A DNA stretch of 64,000 bases from positions 288,501 through 352,500 of the forward strand of contig NW_026111673.1 of assembly GCF_024679095.1 (NCBI RefSeq), in the 5' to 3' direction. This DNA comes from Eriocheir sinensis (taxonomy: Eukaryota > Arthropoda > Malacostraca > Decapoda > Varunidae). The notes beneath the pieces are model-generated. The model did no database searches. It had not been told where the DNA came from and was given only the letters and a program-made list of their open reading frames with translations. Below, one piece after another: positions 1 through 14,003 of the stretch (positions are counted from its first letter, which is position 1; each line of letters begins with the position of its first letter). The position numbers were made by a program, and so were the translations under genes.

Positions 1-1423
1 ACCGCAGTCTGTAGAGGGAGGCTGTTCCAGTGGTGTATGGTGCGTGGAAAGTATGAGTGCTTGTATGCGTCAGTGTTAGTGTGATATGTTTGGTGTTTAT
101 GGATGTGTGTGTTACTCAGTACGTTGGCTGTTTGCGCTGTGTAGGCTAGGTACGTGCGTGGGTCAATGTGAGTGTTGGTGATCTCGTACATAAGTCTGTG
201 TGCTTGTGAAGAGGTTTCTTTGGCCGATGACCTAACCTAGCCTATTATCTATATCTATTATCAGGTGTCAAATAGGGAATAAATTGGTTCTGTAATTTGC
301 GTGGTCATAATTAAAGGGGGATTAGGTTGATGGTAATAGGGGGGGGAGGGGTTAATGGGAGTAGGTGGAATACGGAAATGGCTTCATTTTTTTTTTTTTT
401 TAAATAGCCTAATAACATACATCGTAAAATGACAATAACTCCATTAGCGTTCATCGTAAGGCAATTCTGAAAGTACCATTCGATTCGGCGGACGTTTCTG
501 CATGGGGTAGTTGCCCATTTCATAGTTCATACTAAAAACTAAGCGATAAAATTCATCTTTTATTCTTATTCGCAAAGGGGACCATACCCCCTATCACCGT
601 TAATTTTGCCTGGGGCGTTGATTTCAGGCCATAAACGGCCTCCTCATCCTTTTCTACATAAGATGAAATGCTTCTGGGAAATAGAAAAATGAATAAAAGC
701 GGTTTTTTTCTGTAAATCAAAAAAATCCCTGAATATTCCTGATAGTTAAATGTAAATATACCTGTTAGTTTTTATCTTAGAGCAATTCTGAGTGTTCCAT
801 TCGATTCGTCGGAGTAGGTACCCTTTATAAAGTTCAGAGTAAAAACTAGGCGAGAAATATCACATTTTCCATACACGTCGACAAAACACCCATATATATT
901 AATTGCTGCTCCTTTAGCCTAACCTAACTCGATTTCACGTGTTAGGTTAGAGTAAGAAAACAGCAATTCATAGGATTGGGTGTTGTGGGATGGGTCAAAA
1001 GAAGAAGAGGAAGAAGACCTTCCTCCGCAATGCAGTGGTTACTGTGCATAGCTCCGTTATGAGGCCTCAAGAAGAGGAAAAAGTTCTAGATTTTAGAATT
1101 CGGAAATAGGTCATAAGGGGGTGTCGAGTAGGTGGTTAATGGGGTCAATAAATTGCGTGGTGATAATTAGAGGTGGCGGGGGTTTCATGATAATATGGGG
1201 GGGGGCTAGTGGGAGTAATTGGAATTCGTATTTAGGTCATGTTCGGTATTGAATAAGGGGTAAATGGGGTCAGTAAACTGCGTGGTGATAATTAATGGGG
1301 ACGGGGGTTAACGGTAATTGGTGGGGGGCTAATGATTAGGAGTAGGTGAAACTCGAAAATAGGTCATGTGAGTAGCCGAATACTGGTTAAATGGGGTCAG
1401 TAAATTGCGTGGTGATAATCAGA

Positions 1424-1452
1424 GGGGGCGGGGGGTTAGGGTAAGGGGGGGG
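1424..1452 (+). other. G-quadruplex-type motif in satellite unit
   Basis: Four G runs of 5, 6, 3 and 8 bases are separated by c, tta and taa. The same arrangement recurs at 9060-9088 and in a damaged form near 11304-11332, so it is part of the satellite consensus. G4 folding is an inference from the motif only. Confidence 0.7.
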
Positions 1453-2635
1453 CTATTGGGAGTAGGTGGAATTCGTAATTAGGTCATGTTCGGTGTCGAA
1501 TAGTGAGTAAATGGGGTCAGTAAATTGCGTGGTGATAATTAAAGAGGGCGGTGATGAAAAGTAATGGGTAGAGCTAATGGGAATAGGTGGAATTCGAGAA
1601 TAGATCATCTCAGGTGATAAATAGGGAATAAATCGGGTCAGTAATTTGCGTGTTGATAATTAAAGGGGATGAGGTTGATGGTAATGGGGGGGGGGGGGGC
1701 TAATGGGAGTAGGTGGAATACGGAAAAGACCTCGTTTTATTTTTAGTATAAAAATAGCCTAATAAAATACATCGTAAAATGACAATAACTCCATTAGCGT
1801 CCATAGTAAAACAATTCTGAAAGTACCGTTCGATTCGGCGGACGTTTCTGCATGGGGTAGGTGCCATTTCAAAGTTCATACTAAAAACTAAGTGATAAGA
1901 TTCATCTTTTCTTGTTTTTCGCATAGGGGACCATACCCCCAAACACCGTTAATTTTGCCTGGGTTGTTGATTTAGGTCATGAACGGCTTCCTCATCCTTT
2001 TCTACATAAGATGAAATGCCTCTGGGAAATACAAAAAGGAATAAAAGCGGTTTTTCTCTGTGAATCAAAAAAATCCACGAACATTCCTGATAGTTATATG
2101 CAAATATATCCGTTATCTGAGTGTACCATTCGATTCGTCGGAGTTTTCTGCATCGATTAGGTACCCTTTGCAAAGTTCAGAGTAAAACCTGAGCGAAAAA
2201 TATCACATTTTCCATAAACGTCGACACAACACCCATACTTATGGATTGCTGTTCCCTTAACTTAATCTAACTCGATTTCACGAGTTAGGTTAGAGTAAGA
2301 AAACAGCAATTCATAAGATTGGGTGTTGTGTGATGGGTCAAAAGAAGAAGAGGAAGAAGACCTTGTTCCGCGATGCAGTGGTTACCGTGCATAGCTCCGT
2401 TATAAGGCCTCAAGAAGAGGAAGAAGGTCTAGATTTTAGAATTCGGAAATAGGTCATATGGGGTGTCGAATAGGGGGTTAATGGGGTCAGTAAATTGCGT
2501 GGTGATAATTAGAGTGGGCGGGCGGCGAAATTTTTTTTCCCAAACGATTTGGAGTGTGGGGGCGGGGCTTAAGTCACGCGTGTGTAGAGAAAACGAATTT
2601 TATGGGTAACTTCATGATATTTTATTAACAATCAC

Positions 2636-3074
<439 letters not shown>

Positions 3075-3618
3075 CATAGTTACAAATGTGGTAAATAAAA
3101 TTACACGTGAATGTATAGCTACATATATTATATAGGGAGACATAATGCAGATTGGTTTGCTACAGTTCAGGTGCTGAAGTAGATATTATTGTGTACAAAA
3201 AAATCAAACTAAATGACTGAGATGATGCTGAAATGCTCATGTAATGTTGTGTCATTCATGACCACTAAACGTACCCCACACAAAACATTATTGCATGGAC
3301 ACTTCCTGTGGTGCGGAACTCTTAATACTGTGACTATGAACATAATGAGTAGGCTACACATAAGATATAAAGTAAGAGTATTTGAAACATACCTTCAAAG
3401 TATTACACACAGGAGAGGGAAACCTTTTCATATCTGCCTGTTGACAGTCGTGCTTGTGATGACGGTACCTGTTTCGTACGCGTGAGAAACGACGCGCTCT
3501 ATAGAAAACTAGCAAGAGTGACTATTGTATTACCTGTCACGTATCCACAGAATTCCTCTCCAGTAGTTTACCTCAGGAGCGTCTACCCCCAAAGTTATAG
3601 ATTTATATTCCATCTTCA

Positions 3619-3623
<5 letters not shown>

Positions 3624-3673
<50 letters not shown>

Positions 3674-3676
3674 GTC

Positions 3677-3757
<81 letters not shown>

Positions 3758-3759
3758 TC

Positions 3760-3850
<91 letters not shown>
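3624..3850. repeat. (GA)n microsatellite
   Basis: GA dinucleotide tract with two short GT interruptions (3671-3680 and about 3755-3777). It sits just inside the right TIR of the same element, mirroring the CT tract near the left TIR; the two could pair as parts of one inverted repeat. Confidence 0.95.
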
Positions 3851-3853
<3 letters not shown>

Positions 3854-5770
3854 TGATTGTTAATAATATATTATAATTAAGTCAGCCATAAAATTCGTTT
3901 TCTCTAGACACGCATCACTTAAAGTTACCCATAAAATTCGTTTTCTCTACACACGCGTGACTTAAGCCCCGCTCCCACACTCCAAATCGTTTGGGAAAAA
4001 AAATTTCGCGGGCGGGGGTTCGTGATAATGTGGGGGGGGCTAATGGGAGTAGGTGGAATTCGTAATTAGGTCATGTTCGGTATCGAATAAGGGGTAAATG
4101 GGGTCAGTAAATTACATGGTGATAATTAAAGGGGGCGGGGGTTAACGGTAATAGGGGGGGGGGCTAATAGGAGTAGGTGAAACTCGAAAATAGGTCATGT
4201 CAGGTGTCGAATAGGGAATAAATCGGGTCAGTAATTTGCGTGGTGATAATTAAAGGGGGATGAGGTTGATGAGGTTGATGGTAATGGGGGGGCTAATGGG
4301 AGTAGGTGGAATACGGAAATGGCTTCATTTTATTTTTTTATATAAAATTAGCCTAATAAAATACATCGTAAAATGACAATAACTCCATTAGCGTTCATCG
4401 TAAAGCAATTCTGAAAGTACCATTCGATTCGGCGGACGTTTCTGCATGGGGTAGGTGCCCATTTCAAAGTTCATACTAAAAACTAAGCGATAAAATTCAT
4501 CTTTTCTAGTTTTTCGCACAGGGAACCATACCCCCCAAAACCGTTAATTTTCCCTGGGGCGTTGATTTCAGGCCATGAACGGCTTCCTCATCCTTTTCTA
4601 CATAAGATTAAAGGCCTCTGGGAAATAGAGAGGGGAATAAAAGTGGGTTTTTTCTGTAAATCAAAAAAATCCCCAAACATTCCTGATAGTTATATGCAAA
4701 TATATCCGTTAGTTTTTATCTTAAAGCAATTCTGAGTGTACCATTCGATTCGTCGGAGATTTCAGCATCGATTAGGTACGCTTTGCAAAGTTCGGAGTAA
4801 AAACTAATCGAGAAATATCACATTTTCCATACACGTCGACACAACACCAATACTTATGAATTGCTGTTCCATTAGCCTATCCTAACTCGATTTCACGTGT
4901 TAGGTTAGAGTAAAAGAACAGCAATTCATAAGATTGGGTGATGTGTGATGGGTATAAAGAAGAAGAGGAAGAAGACCTTGCTCCGCGATGCAGTGGTTAC
5001 CGTGCATAGCTCCGTTATAAGGCCTCGAGAAGAGAAAGAAAATCTAGATGCTATAATTCGGAAATAGGTCATATGGGGTGTCGAGTAGGGGGTTAATGGG
5101 GTCAGTAAATTGCGTGGTGATAATTAGAGGGGGCGGGGGTTAATAATAAAGGGGGGGGGAGTTAATGGGAGTAGGTGGAGTTCGTAATTAGGTCATGTTC
5201 GGTGTCGAATAGGGAGTAAATGGGGTCAGTAAATTTCGTGGTGATAATTAAAGGGGGCGGGGGTGAAAAGTAATGATGGGGGCTAATGGGAATAGGTGGA
5301 ATTGGAAAATAGGTCATGTCAGGTGTCGAATAGGGAATAAATCGGGTCATTAATTTGCGTGGTGATAATTAAAGGGGGATTGAGGTTGATGGTAATGGGG
5401 TGGGCTAATGGGAGTAGGTGGAATACGGAAATGGCTTCATTTTATTTTATTTTTTATAAAAATAGACTAATAATATATATCGTAAAATGACAATAACTCT
5501 ATTAGCGTTCCTCGTAAAGCAATTCTGAAATTACCATTCGATTCGACGTACGTTTCTGCATGGGGTAGGTGCCCATTTCAAAGTTCATACTAAAAACTAA
5601 ACGATAAAATTCATCTTTTCTTGTTTTTCGCAAAGGGGTCCATACCCCAATACAACGTTAATTTTGCCTGGGGCGTTGATTTCAGGCCATGAATGGCTTC
5701 CTCATCCTTTTCTACATAAGATGAAATGCCTCTGGGAAATAGAAAAAGGAATAAAAGCGGTTTTTTTCTG

Positions 5771-6965
5771 TAAATCAACTACTTCTACTACGTACTACTA
5801 CTACTACTATATACTACTACAGGTGTTATAAAGTGAAAAAAGATGTCATTATGTTCAAAAAGTAATTTATCATGACCTTTACATATCCATGCATTGACCT
5901 CAAGTTTATAATATATTCGAGGTCAAGGTTGATGTGTGTTGTTTTCATGTAGGGACAAGCTGGCTAAGTACAGCTTGACCCCTGACCCCCAAGATGAGCT
6001 GACGCGCAGGAATAGTTATAAGTCTATACTCGTAAAACAGCATTTTTGAGGATATCAGTGCATTCAGTCAGTCAGTTATTCAATCAGCCAGTCAGTGACA
6101 GTCAGTCCATCCGTTAAGAAAGTCAGTCAGTCTCGCGCACACACACACACACGCCAGCCCGCCTTTACCCCTCAGCCCGCCCCAAGGCTCCCTCCATGGC
6201 CTCCTGCAGGGCTTGAGGTGGTCAGGCTCCCCACAGTGCTGCCCCTCGCAGTGCCAGGGCAGTGCCACACCTGTAAGCTGCGGCGCCATGCCCGGTTTGA
6301 GGGCGCCGCTGGCCTGTGAGTGTTGACCTCGTGTTTGACCTTATTTTGAAGCTACTATTTGACCATCGCAGGAATTATTACACGTTTCATTAGTCTTCAT
6401 TAATGAATGAGTGCCTGAAGTGTCTGTTTTGGCTCTGGGGTGCCGCACATAACCTATTCCCAAAGATTAAAAAGGAGGTCAATCAGGCTTTCACGAGTGA
6501 AACCAAATTACTCCAGAATCACACCCAACACACCGAATTGCTCCAGCATCACACCCAACACACTGAATTACTCCAGAATCATACCCAACACACACTGAAT
6601 TGCTCCAGAATCACACCCAACACATTGAATTCCTCCAGAATCACATCCAACACATTGAACTCCTCAAGAATCACACCCAACACACACTGAATTACCCCTG
6701 AATCACACCCAACACACACTGAATTACTCCAGAATCACACCCAACACACACTCAAAAACACATGATTTCCAGTTAGCTTTGTGGACTGATTTTAGATAAT
6801 GCGGCGGGCAGCTATCAGTTGCATGAAACGCACATTTGTGTTGGCTGTTCGGGGGACCGGGGAGCCGAGTGTGCAGGGGAGGAAAGTGAAGGAAGTGTAA
6901 TTGTTAGTGTTGGTGTGTTGTGGTGACAAGTGAGTGTGTATTGGTTTTCTGAAAAAGTCTATTGT
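5771..6965. repeat. Satellite linker copy 1: TAC repeats, CAGT-rich and GC-rich block
   Basis: After a short (TAC)n tract at about 5781-5820 the sequence runs through AT-rich DNA, CAGT-rich tandem motifs (6064-6135), a short CA tract and a GC-rich segment at 6155-6330. It then enters a 30-bp minisatellite and about 200 bases leading into a repeat of the window's first bases. The same order recurs at 11944-13141. In the GC-rich segment the minus strand stays open for 65 codons and reads WHCEGQHCGEPDHLKPC. I do not recognise a protein family, and a coding role is unproven. Confidence 0.75.
6500..6760. repeat. About 30-bp minisatellite
   Basis: About eight copies of a unit like gaattactccagaatcacac plus ccaacacaca, with unit length varying by one to three bases. 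A shorter remnant is present at about 13035-13115 in linker copy 2. Units are contiguous with no distinct spacers, so this is a minisatellite and not a CRISPR array. Confidence 0.9.
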
Positions 6966-9900
6966 ACCGCAGTTTGTAGACAGAGGCTGTTCCATTGGTG
7001 TATGGTGCGTGGAAAGTATGAAAGTATGAAAGTATACCCGTTAGTTTTTATCTTAGAGCAATTCTGTGTGTACCATTTGATTCGTCGGGGTTTTCTGCAT
7101 CGATTAGGTACCCTTTCCAAAGTTCAAAGTAAAAACTAAGCGAGAAATATCACATTTTCCATACACGTCGACACAACACCAATACTTATGAATTGCTGTT
7201 CCATTACCCTAACATAACTCGATTTCACGAGTAAGGTTAGAGTAAGAAAACAGCAATTCATAAGATTGGGTGTTGAGTGATGGGTCAAAAGAAGAAGAAC
7301 AAGAAAACCTTGCTCAGCAATGCAGTGGTTACTGTGCATAGCTCCGTTATAAGGCCTCAAGAAGAGGAAGAAGGTCTAGATTTTAGAATTCGGGAATAGG
7401 TCATATGGGGTGTCGAGTAGAGGGTTAATGGGGTCAGTAAATTGCGTGGAGATAATTAGAGGGGGCGGAGGTTCATAATAATGTGTGGGGGGCTAATGGG
7501 AAAAATTGGAATTCGTAGGTAGGGCATGTTCGGTATCGAAAAAGGGGTAAAAGGGGTTAGTAAATTGCGTGGAGATAATTAAAGGGGGCGGGATGTAGCG
7601 GTAATTAGGGGAGGACTAATGGGAGTAAGTGAAGCTCGAAAATAGGTCATGTGAGGTGTCGAATACTAGTTAAAGGGGGTCAATAAATTGCGTGGTGATA
7701 ATCAGAGGCAGCGGGGGGCTAGGGTAAGGAGGGGGTGCTATTGGGAGTAGGTGGAATTCGTAATTAGGTCATGTTCGGTGTCGAATAGGGAGTAAATGGG
7801 GTCAATAAATTGCGTGGTGATAATTAAAGGGGGAGGGGGTGAAAAGTAATTGGGGGGGCTAATGGGAATAGGTGGAATTCGAAAATAGCTCATGTCAGGT
7901 GTCGAATAAGGATTAAATCGGGTCAGTAAATTGAGTGGTGATAATTAAAGGGGGCGGTGGTGAAAAGTAATGGGGGGGGGGGCTAATGGAAGTTGGTGGA
8001 ATACGGAAATGGCTTCATTTTAATTTTTTTTTAAATAGCCTAATAATATACATCATAAAATGATAATAACTCCATTAGCGTTCATCATAAAGCAATTCTG
8101 AAAGTACCATTCGACTCGGCGGACGTTTCTGCATGGGGTAGATGCCCATTTCAAAGTTCATACTAAAAACAAAGCGATAAAATTCATGTTTTCTTGTTTT
8201 TCGCAAAGGGGACCATACCCCCAAACACCGTTAATTTTGCCTGGGGCGTTGATTTCAGGCCATGAACTGCTTCCTCATCGTTTTCTACATGAGATGAAAT
8301 GCCTCTGGGAAACAGAAAAAGGAATAAAAGCGGTTTTTTTCTGTAAATCAAAAAAATAACCGAACATTCCTGATAGTTATATGCAAATATATCCGTTAGT
8401 TTTTATCTTAAAGCAATTCTGAGTGTACCATTCGATTCGTCGGAGTTTTCAGCATCGATTAGGTACCCTTTGCAAAGTTCAGAGTAAAAACTAAGCGAGA
8501 AATATCACATTTTCCATACACGTCGTCACAACACCCATACTTATGAATTGCTGTTCCATTAGCCTAACCTAACTCGATTTCACGAGTTACGTTAGAGTAA
8601 GAAAACAGCAATTCATAAGATTGGGTGTTGTGTGATGGGTCAAAAGAAGAAGAGGAAGAAGACCTTGCTCCGCGATGCAGTGGTTACCGTGCATAGTTCC
8701 GTTATAAGGCCTCAAGAAGAGAAAGAAGATCTAGATGCTAGAATTCGGAAATAGGTCATATGGGGTGTTGAGTAGGGGGTTAATGGGGTCAGTAAAATGT
8801 TTGGTGATAATTAGATAGGGCAGGGGCTCATGATAATGTGGGGGGGGCTAATGGGAGTAATTGGAATTCGTAATTAGGTCATGTTCGGTATCGAATAAGG
8901 GGTAAATGGGGTCAGTAAATTGCGTGGTGATAATTAAAGGGGGCGGGGGTTAACGGTAATTGGGGGGGCTAATGGGAGTAGGTGAAACACGAAAATAGGT
9001 CATGTGAGGTGTCGAATACTGGTTAAATGGGGTCAGCAAATTGCGTGGTGATAATCAGAGGGGGCGGGGGGTTAGGGTAAGGGGGGGGCTATTGGGAGTA
9101 GGTGGAATTCGTAATTAGGTCATGTTCGGTGTCGAATAGGGAGTAAATGGGGTCAGTAAATTTCGTGGTGATAATTAAAGGGGGCGGTGGTGAAAAGTAA
9201 TGGGGGGGGGCTAATGGGAATAGGTGGAATTCGAAAATAGGTCATGTCAGGCGTCGAATAGGGAATAAATCGGGTCAGTAGTTTGCGTGGTGATAATTAA
9301 AGGGGGATGAGGTTGATCGTAATGTGGGGGGCTAATGGGAGTAGGTGGAATATGGAAATGGCTTCATTTTATTTTATTTTTATTAAATTGCCTAATAATA
9401 TACATCGTAAAATAACAATAATTCCATTAGCATTCATCGTAAAGCAATTCTGAAAGTACCGTTCGATTCCGCGGACGTTTCTGCATGGGGTAGGTGCCCA
9501 TTTCAAAGTTCATACTAAAAACTAGGCGATAAAATTCATCTTTTCTTGTTTTTCGCAAAGGGGTCCATACCCCAATACACCGTTAATTTTGCCTGGGGCG
9601 TTGATTTCAGGCCATGAACGGCTTCCTCATCCTTTTCTACATAAGATGAAATGCCTCTGGGAAATAGAAAAAGGAATAAAAGTTGTTTTTTTCTGTAAAT
9701 CAAAAAAATCCCCGAACATTCCTGATAGTTATATGCAAATATACCCGTTAGTTTTTATCTTAGAGCAATTCTAAGTGTACCATTCGATTCGTCGGAGTTT
9801 TCTGCATCAATTAGGTACCCTTTCCAAAGTTCAGAGTAAAAACTATGCGAGAAATATCACATTTTCCATACACGTCGACACAACACCGATACTTATGAAT

Positions 9901-11943
9901 TGCTGTTCCATTAGCCTAACCTAACTCGATTTCACGAGTTAGGTTAGAGTAAGAAAACAGCAATTCATAAGATTGGGTGTTGTGGGATGGGTCAAAAGAA
10001 GAAGAAGAAGAAGACCTTGCAGTGGTTACTGTGCATAGCTCCGTTATAAGGCCTCAAGAAGAAGAAGGTCTAGATTTTAGAATTCGGAAATAGGTCATAT
10101 GGGGTGTCGAGTAGGGGGTTAATGGGATCAGTAAATTGCGTGGTGATAATTAGAGGGGGCGGAGGCTCATGATAATGTGGAGGGGGCTAATGGGAGTAAT
10201 TGGAATTCGTATTTAGGTCATGTTCGGTATCGAATAATGGGTAAATGGGGTCAGTAAATTGCGTGGTGATAATTAAAGGGGGCGAGGGTTAACGGTAATT
10301 TGGGGGGGACTAATGGGAGTAGGTGAAACTCGAAAATATGTCATGTCAGGTGTCGAATAGGGATTAAATCGGGTCAGTAATTTACGTGGTGATAATTAAA
10401 GAGGGATGAGGTTGATGGTAATGGGTGGGGTCTAATGGGAATAGGTGGAATACGGAAATGACTTCATTTTATTTTTTTATATAAAAATAGCCTAGTTAAA
10501 TACATCGTAAAATGACAATAACTCCATTAGTGTTCATCGTAAAGCAATTCTGAAAGTACCGTTCGATTCGGCGGACGTTTCTGCATGGGGTACGTGCCCA
10601 TTTCAGAGTTCATACTAAAAAGTAAGCGATAAAATTCATCTTTTCCCCTAAAAGCAATTCTGAGTGTACCATTCGATTCGTCGGAGTTTTCTGCATCGAT
10701 TAGGTACCCTTGGCAAAGTTCAGAGTAAAAACTAAGCGAGAAATATCACTTTTCCCATACATGTCGACACAACACCCAACCTTATGAATTGCTGTTCCCT
10801 TACCTTAACCTAACTCGATTTCACGAGTTAGGTTAGAGTAAGAAAACAGCAATTCATAAGATTGGGTGTTGTGGGATGGGTCAAAAGAAGAAGAGGAAGA
10901 AGACCTTGCTCCGCGAAGCAGTGGTTACTGTGCATAGCTCCGTTATAAGGCCTCAAGAAGAGGAAGAAGATCTAGATGCTAGAATTCGAAAATATGTCAT
11001 ATGGGATGTCGAGTAGGGGTTAATGAGGTCAGTAGATGACGTGATGATAATTAGAGGGGGCGGGGATTCATGATAATGTGTGGGGGGCTAATGTGAGTAG
11101 GTGGAATTCGTAATTAGGTCGTGTTCGGTATCGAATAAGGGGTAAATGGGGTCAGTAAATTGCGTCGTGATAATTAAAGGGGGCGGGGGTTAACGGTAAT
11201 GGGGGGGGGGGGCTAATGGGAGTAGGTGAAACTCGAAAATAGGTCATGTGAGATGTCGAATACTGGTAAAATGGGGTCAGTAAATTGCGTGGTGAAAATC
11301 AGAGGGGGCGGGAGTTAGGATAAGGGGGGGGGGCTATTGGGAGTAGGTGGAATTCGTAATTAGGTCATGTTCGGTGTCGAATAGGGAGCAAATGGGGTCA
11401 GTAAATTGCGTGGTGATAATTAAAAGGGGCGGGGGTGAAAAGTAATGGAGGGGGCTAATGGGAATAGGTGGAATTCGAGAATAGGTCATGTCAGGTGTCG
11501 AATAGGGAATAAATAGGGTCAGTAATTTGCGTGGTGATAATTAAAGGGGGATGAGGTTGATGGTAATGAGGGGAGCTAATGGGAGAAGGTGGAATACGGA
11601 AATGGCTTCATTTTATTTTTTTATATAAAATTAGCTAAATAAAATACATCGTAAAATGACAATAACTCCATTACCGTTCATCGTAAAGCAATTCTGAAAG
11701 CACCGTTCGATTCGGCGGACGTTTCTGCATGGGGTAGGTGCCCATTTCAAAGTTCATACTAAAAACTAAGCGATTAAATTCATCTTTTCTTGTTTTTAGC
11801 AATGGGGACCATACCCCCAAACACCGTTAATTTTTCCTGGGGCGTTGATTTCAGGCCATAAACGGCTTCCTCATCCTTTTCTACATAAGATGAAATGCCT
11901 CTGGGAAATAGAAAAAGGAATAAAAGCGATTTTTTTCTGTAAA
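6966..11943. repeat. Higher-order satellite array, block 2
   Basis: This repeats the organisation of block 1 without the inserted TIR element. Hairpin modules begin near 7174, 8528, 9881 and 10769, giving spacings of about 1.35, 1.35 and 0.89 kb; the last unit is shortened by a deletion around 10644. Between modules there are two to four of the 120-base G-rich units. Gene-sized open frames are absent. Unequal exchange is the likely source of the variable number of small units. Confidence 0.9.
9881..9982. repeat. Satellite hairpin with TTAGG-like arms (best copy)
   Basis: The left arm 9881-9928 and right arm 9935-9982 are an imperfect 48-bp inverted repeat around a 6-base loop. The innermost part of each arm is a CTAACCTAACTCG / CGAGTTAGGTTAG pair, resembling the arthropod TTAGG telomere unit. 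Equivalent hairpins lie at 885-988, 2227-2327, 4842-4942, 7174-7275, 8528-8630, 10769-10871 and, decayed, 46886-46980. The right arm is more constant between copies than the left. Confidence 0.85.
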
Positions 11944-13141
<1,198 letters not shown>

Positions 13142-13179
13142 TGATTTTTTTTTTCTATTTTTCACTCTATCTTTTGCCG

Positions 13180-13182
<3 letters not shown>

Positions 13183-13252
<70 letters not shown>
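13183..13252. repeat. (GT)n microsatellite
   Basis: About 35 GT units directly preceding the TTAGG-like array. Confidence 0.95.
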
Positions 13253-13254
<2 letters not shown>

Positions 13255-13788
13255 GGTTAGATTAGATTAGGTTAGGTAAGGTTTGGTAAGGTTAGATTAG
13301 GTTAGGTAGGAGTAGATTAGGTTTGCTAAGGTTTTGCAAGGTCATATTAGGTTAGGTAAGGTTGGATTAGGCTAGGTAAGGCTATATCAGGTTAGATAAG
13401 GTTAGATAAGGTTTGGTAAGGTTAGATTAGGTTATGCAAAGTTAGATTAGGTTATATTAGGTTAGGTAAGGTTAGATTAGGTTAGGTAAGGTTAGATTAG
13501 GTTTGGTTAGGGTTGATTAGGTTAGGTAGGGTTAGATTAGGTTTGGTAAGGTTAGATTAGGTTTGGTAAGGTTAGATAAGGTTTGGTAAGGTTACATTAG
13601 GTTAGGTAAAGTTAGATTAGGTTAGATAAGGATAGATTAGGTTAGGTAAGGTTAGATTAGGTTAGGTAAGGTTAGATTAGTTTAGGTAAGGTTAGATGAG
13701 GTTTGGTAAGGTTAGATTAGGTTAGGTAGGGTTAGATTAGGTTTGGTAAGGTTAGATTAGGTTTGGTAAGGTTAGATAAGGTTTGGTA
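13253..13788 (+). repeat. Degenerate TTAGG-like array with 20-bp unit
   Basis: About 27 tandem copies of a 20-bp unit ggttagattaggttaggtaa and variants (tttggtaa, ttaggta). Each unit contains two or three TTAGG-like words, the arthropod telomeric repeat, but in a fixed composite register. I therefore read it as an interstitial satellite derived from telomeric sequence and not as a chromosome end. It runs to within 20 bases of the first partial RhoGAP exon copy, so it lies in an intron. Confidence 0.85.
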
Positions 13789-13842
13789 ATCCAAATCACC
13801 ATTCTGCAGGGAATTGCCGGAGCCAGTGATGCCGTCGGACAT
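13789..13842 (+). pseudogene. Partial RhoGAP exon start, copy 1
   Basis: An intron end (ccattctgcag, AG at 13808-13809) and the first 33 exon bases (13810-13842) duplicate the true exon at 14004. The bases encode ELPEPVMPSD, the conserved start of a RhoGAP helix, then run directly into an (AAT)n tract. Use of this acceptor would read into poly-isoleucine. Copies 1 and 2 share changes relative to copy 3 (VMPSD in place of VLTSD). Confidence 0.75.
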
Positions 13843-13845
13843 AAC

Positions 13846-13908
<63 letters not shown>

Positions 13909-13909
13909 C
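13843..13909. repeat. (AAT)n microsatellite
   Basis: About 22 AAT units beginning at the breakpoint of partial exon copy 1. A second shorter AAT run (13961-13986) starts at the same exon position in copy 2, so repeat and exon piece were probably duplicated together. Confidence 0.95.
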
Positions 13910-13960
13910 CAAATGACCATCCTGCAGGGAGTTGCCGGAGCCAGTGATGCCGTAGGACAT
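13910..13960 (+). pseudogene. Partial RhoGAP exon start, copy 2
   Basis: Second copy of the acceptor (AG at 13926-13927) and 33 exon bases (13928-13960). The last codons read ATG CCG TAG, so splicing to this acceptor would give an immediate stop. It is followed by aacaataat and a short AAT tract like copy 1. Confidence 0.75.
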
Positions 13961-14003
13961 AACAATAATAATAATAATAATAATCAAAATGACTGTTCTG
14001 CAG

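Noticed and set aside
6500..6760. CRISPR-like regular 30-bp repeats
   Set aside because: Units are contiguous without unique spacers, vary in length, and the DNA is eukaryotic with no cas-like genes.
13253..13788. Chromosome end (telomere)
   Set aside because: The TTAGG words are degenerate and in a fixed 20-base register, flanked on both sides by ordinary sequence including a host exon.
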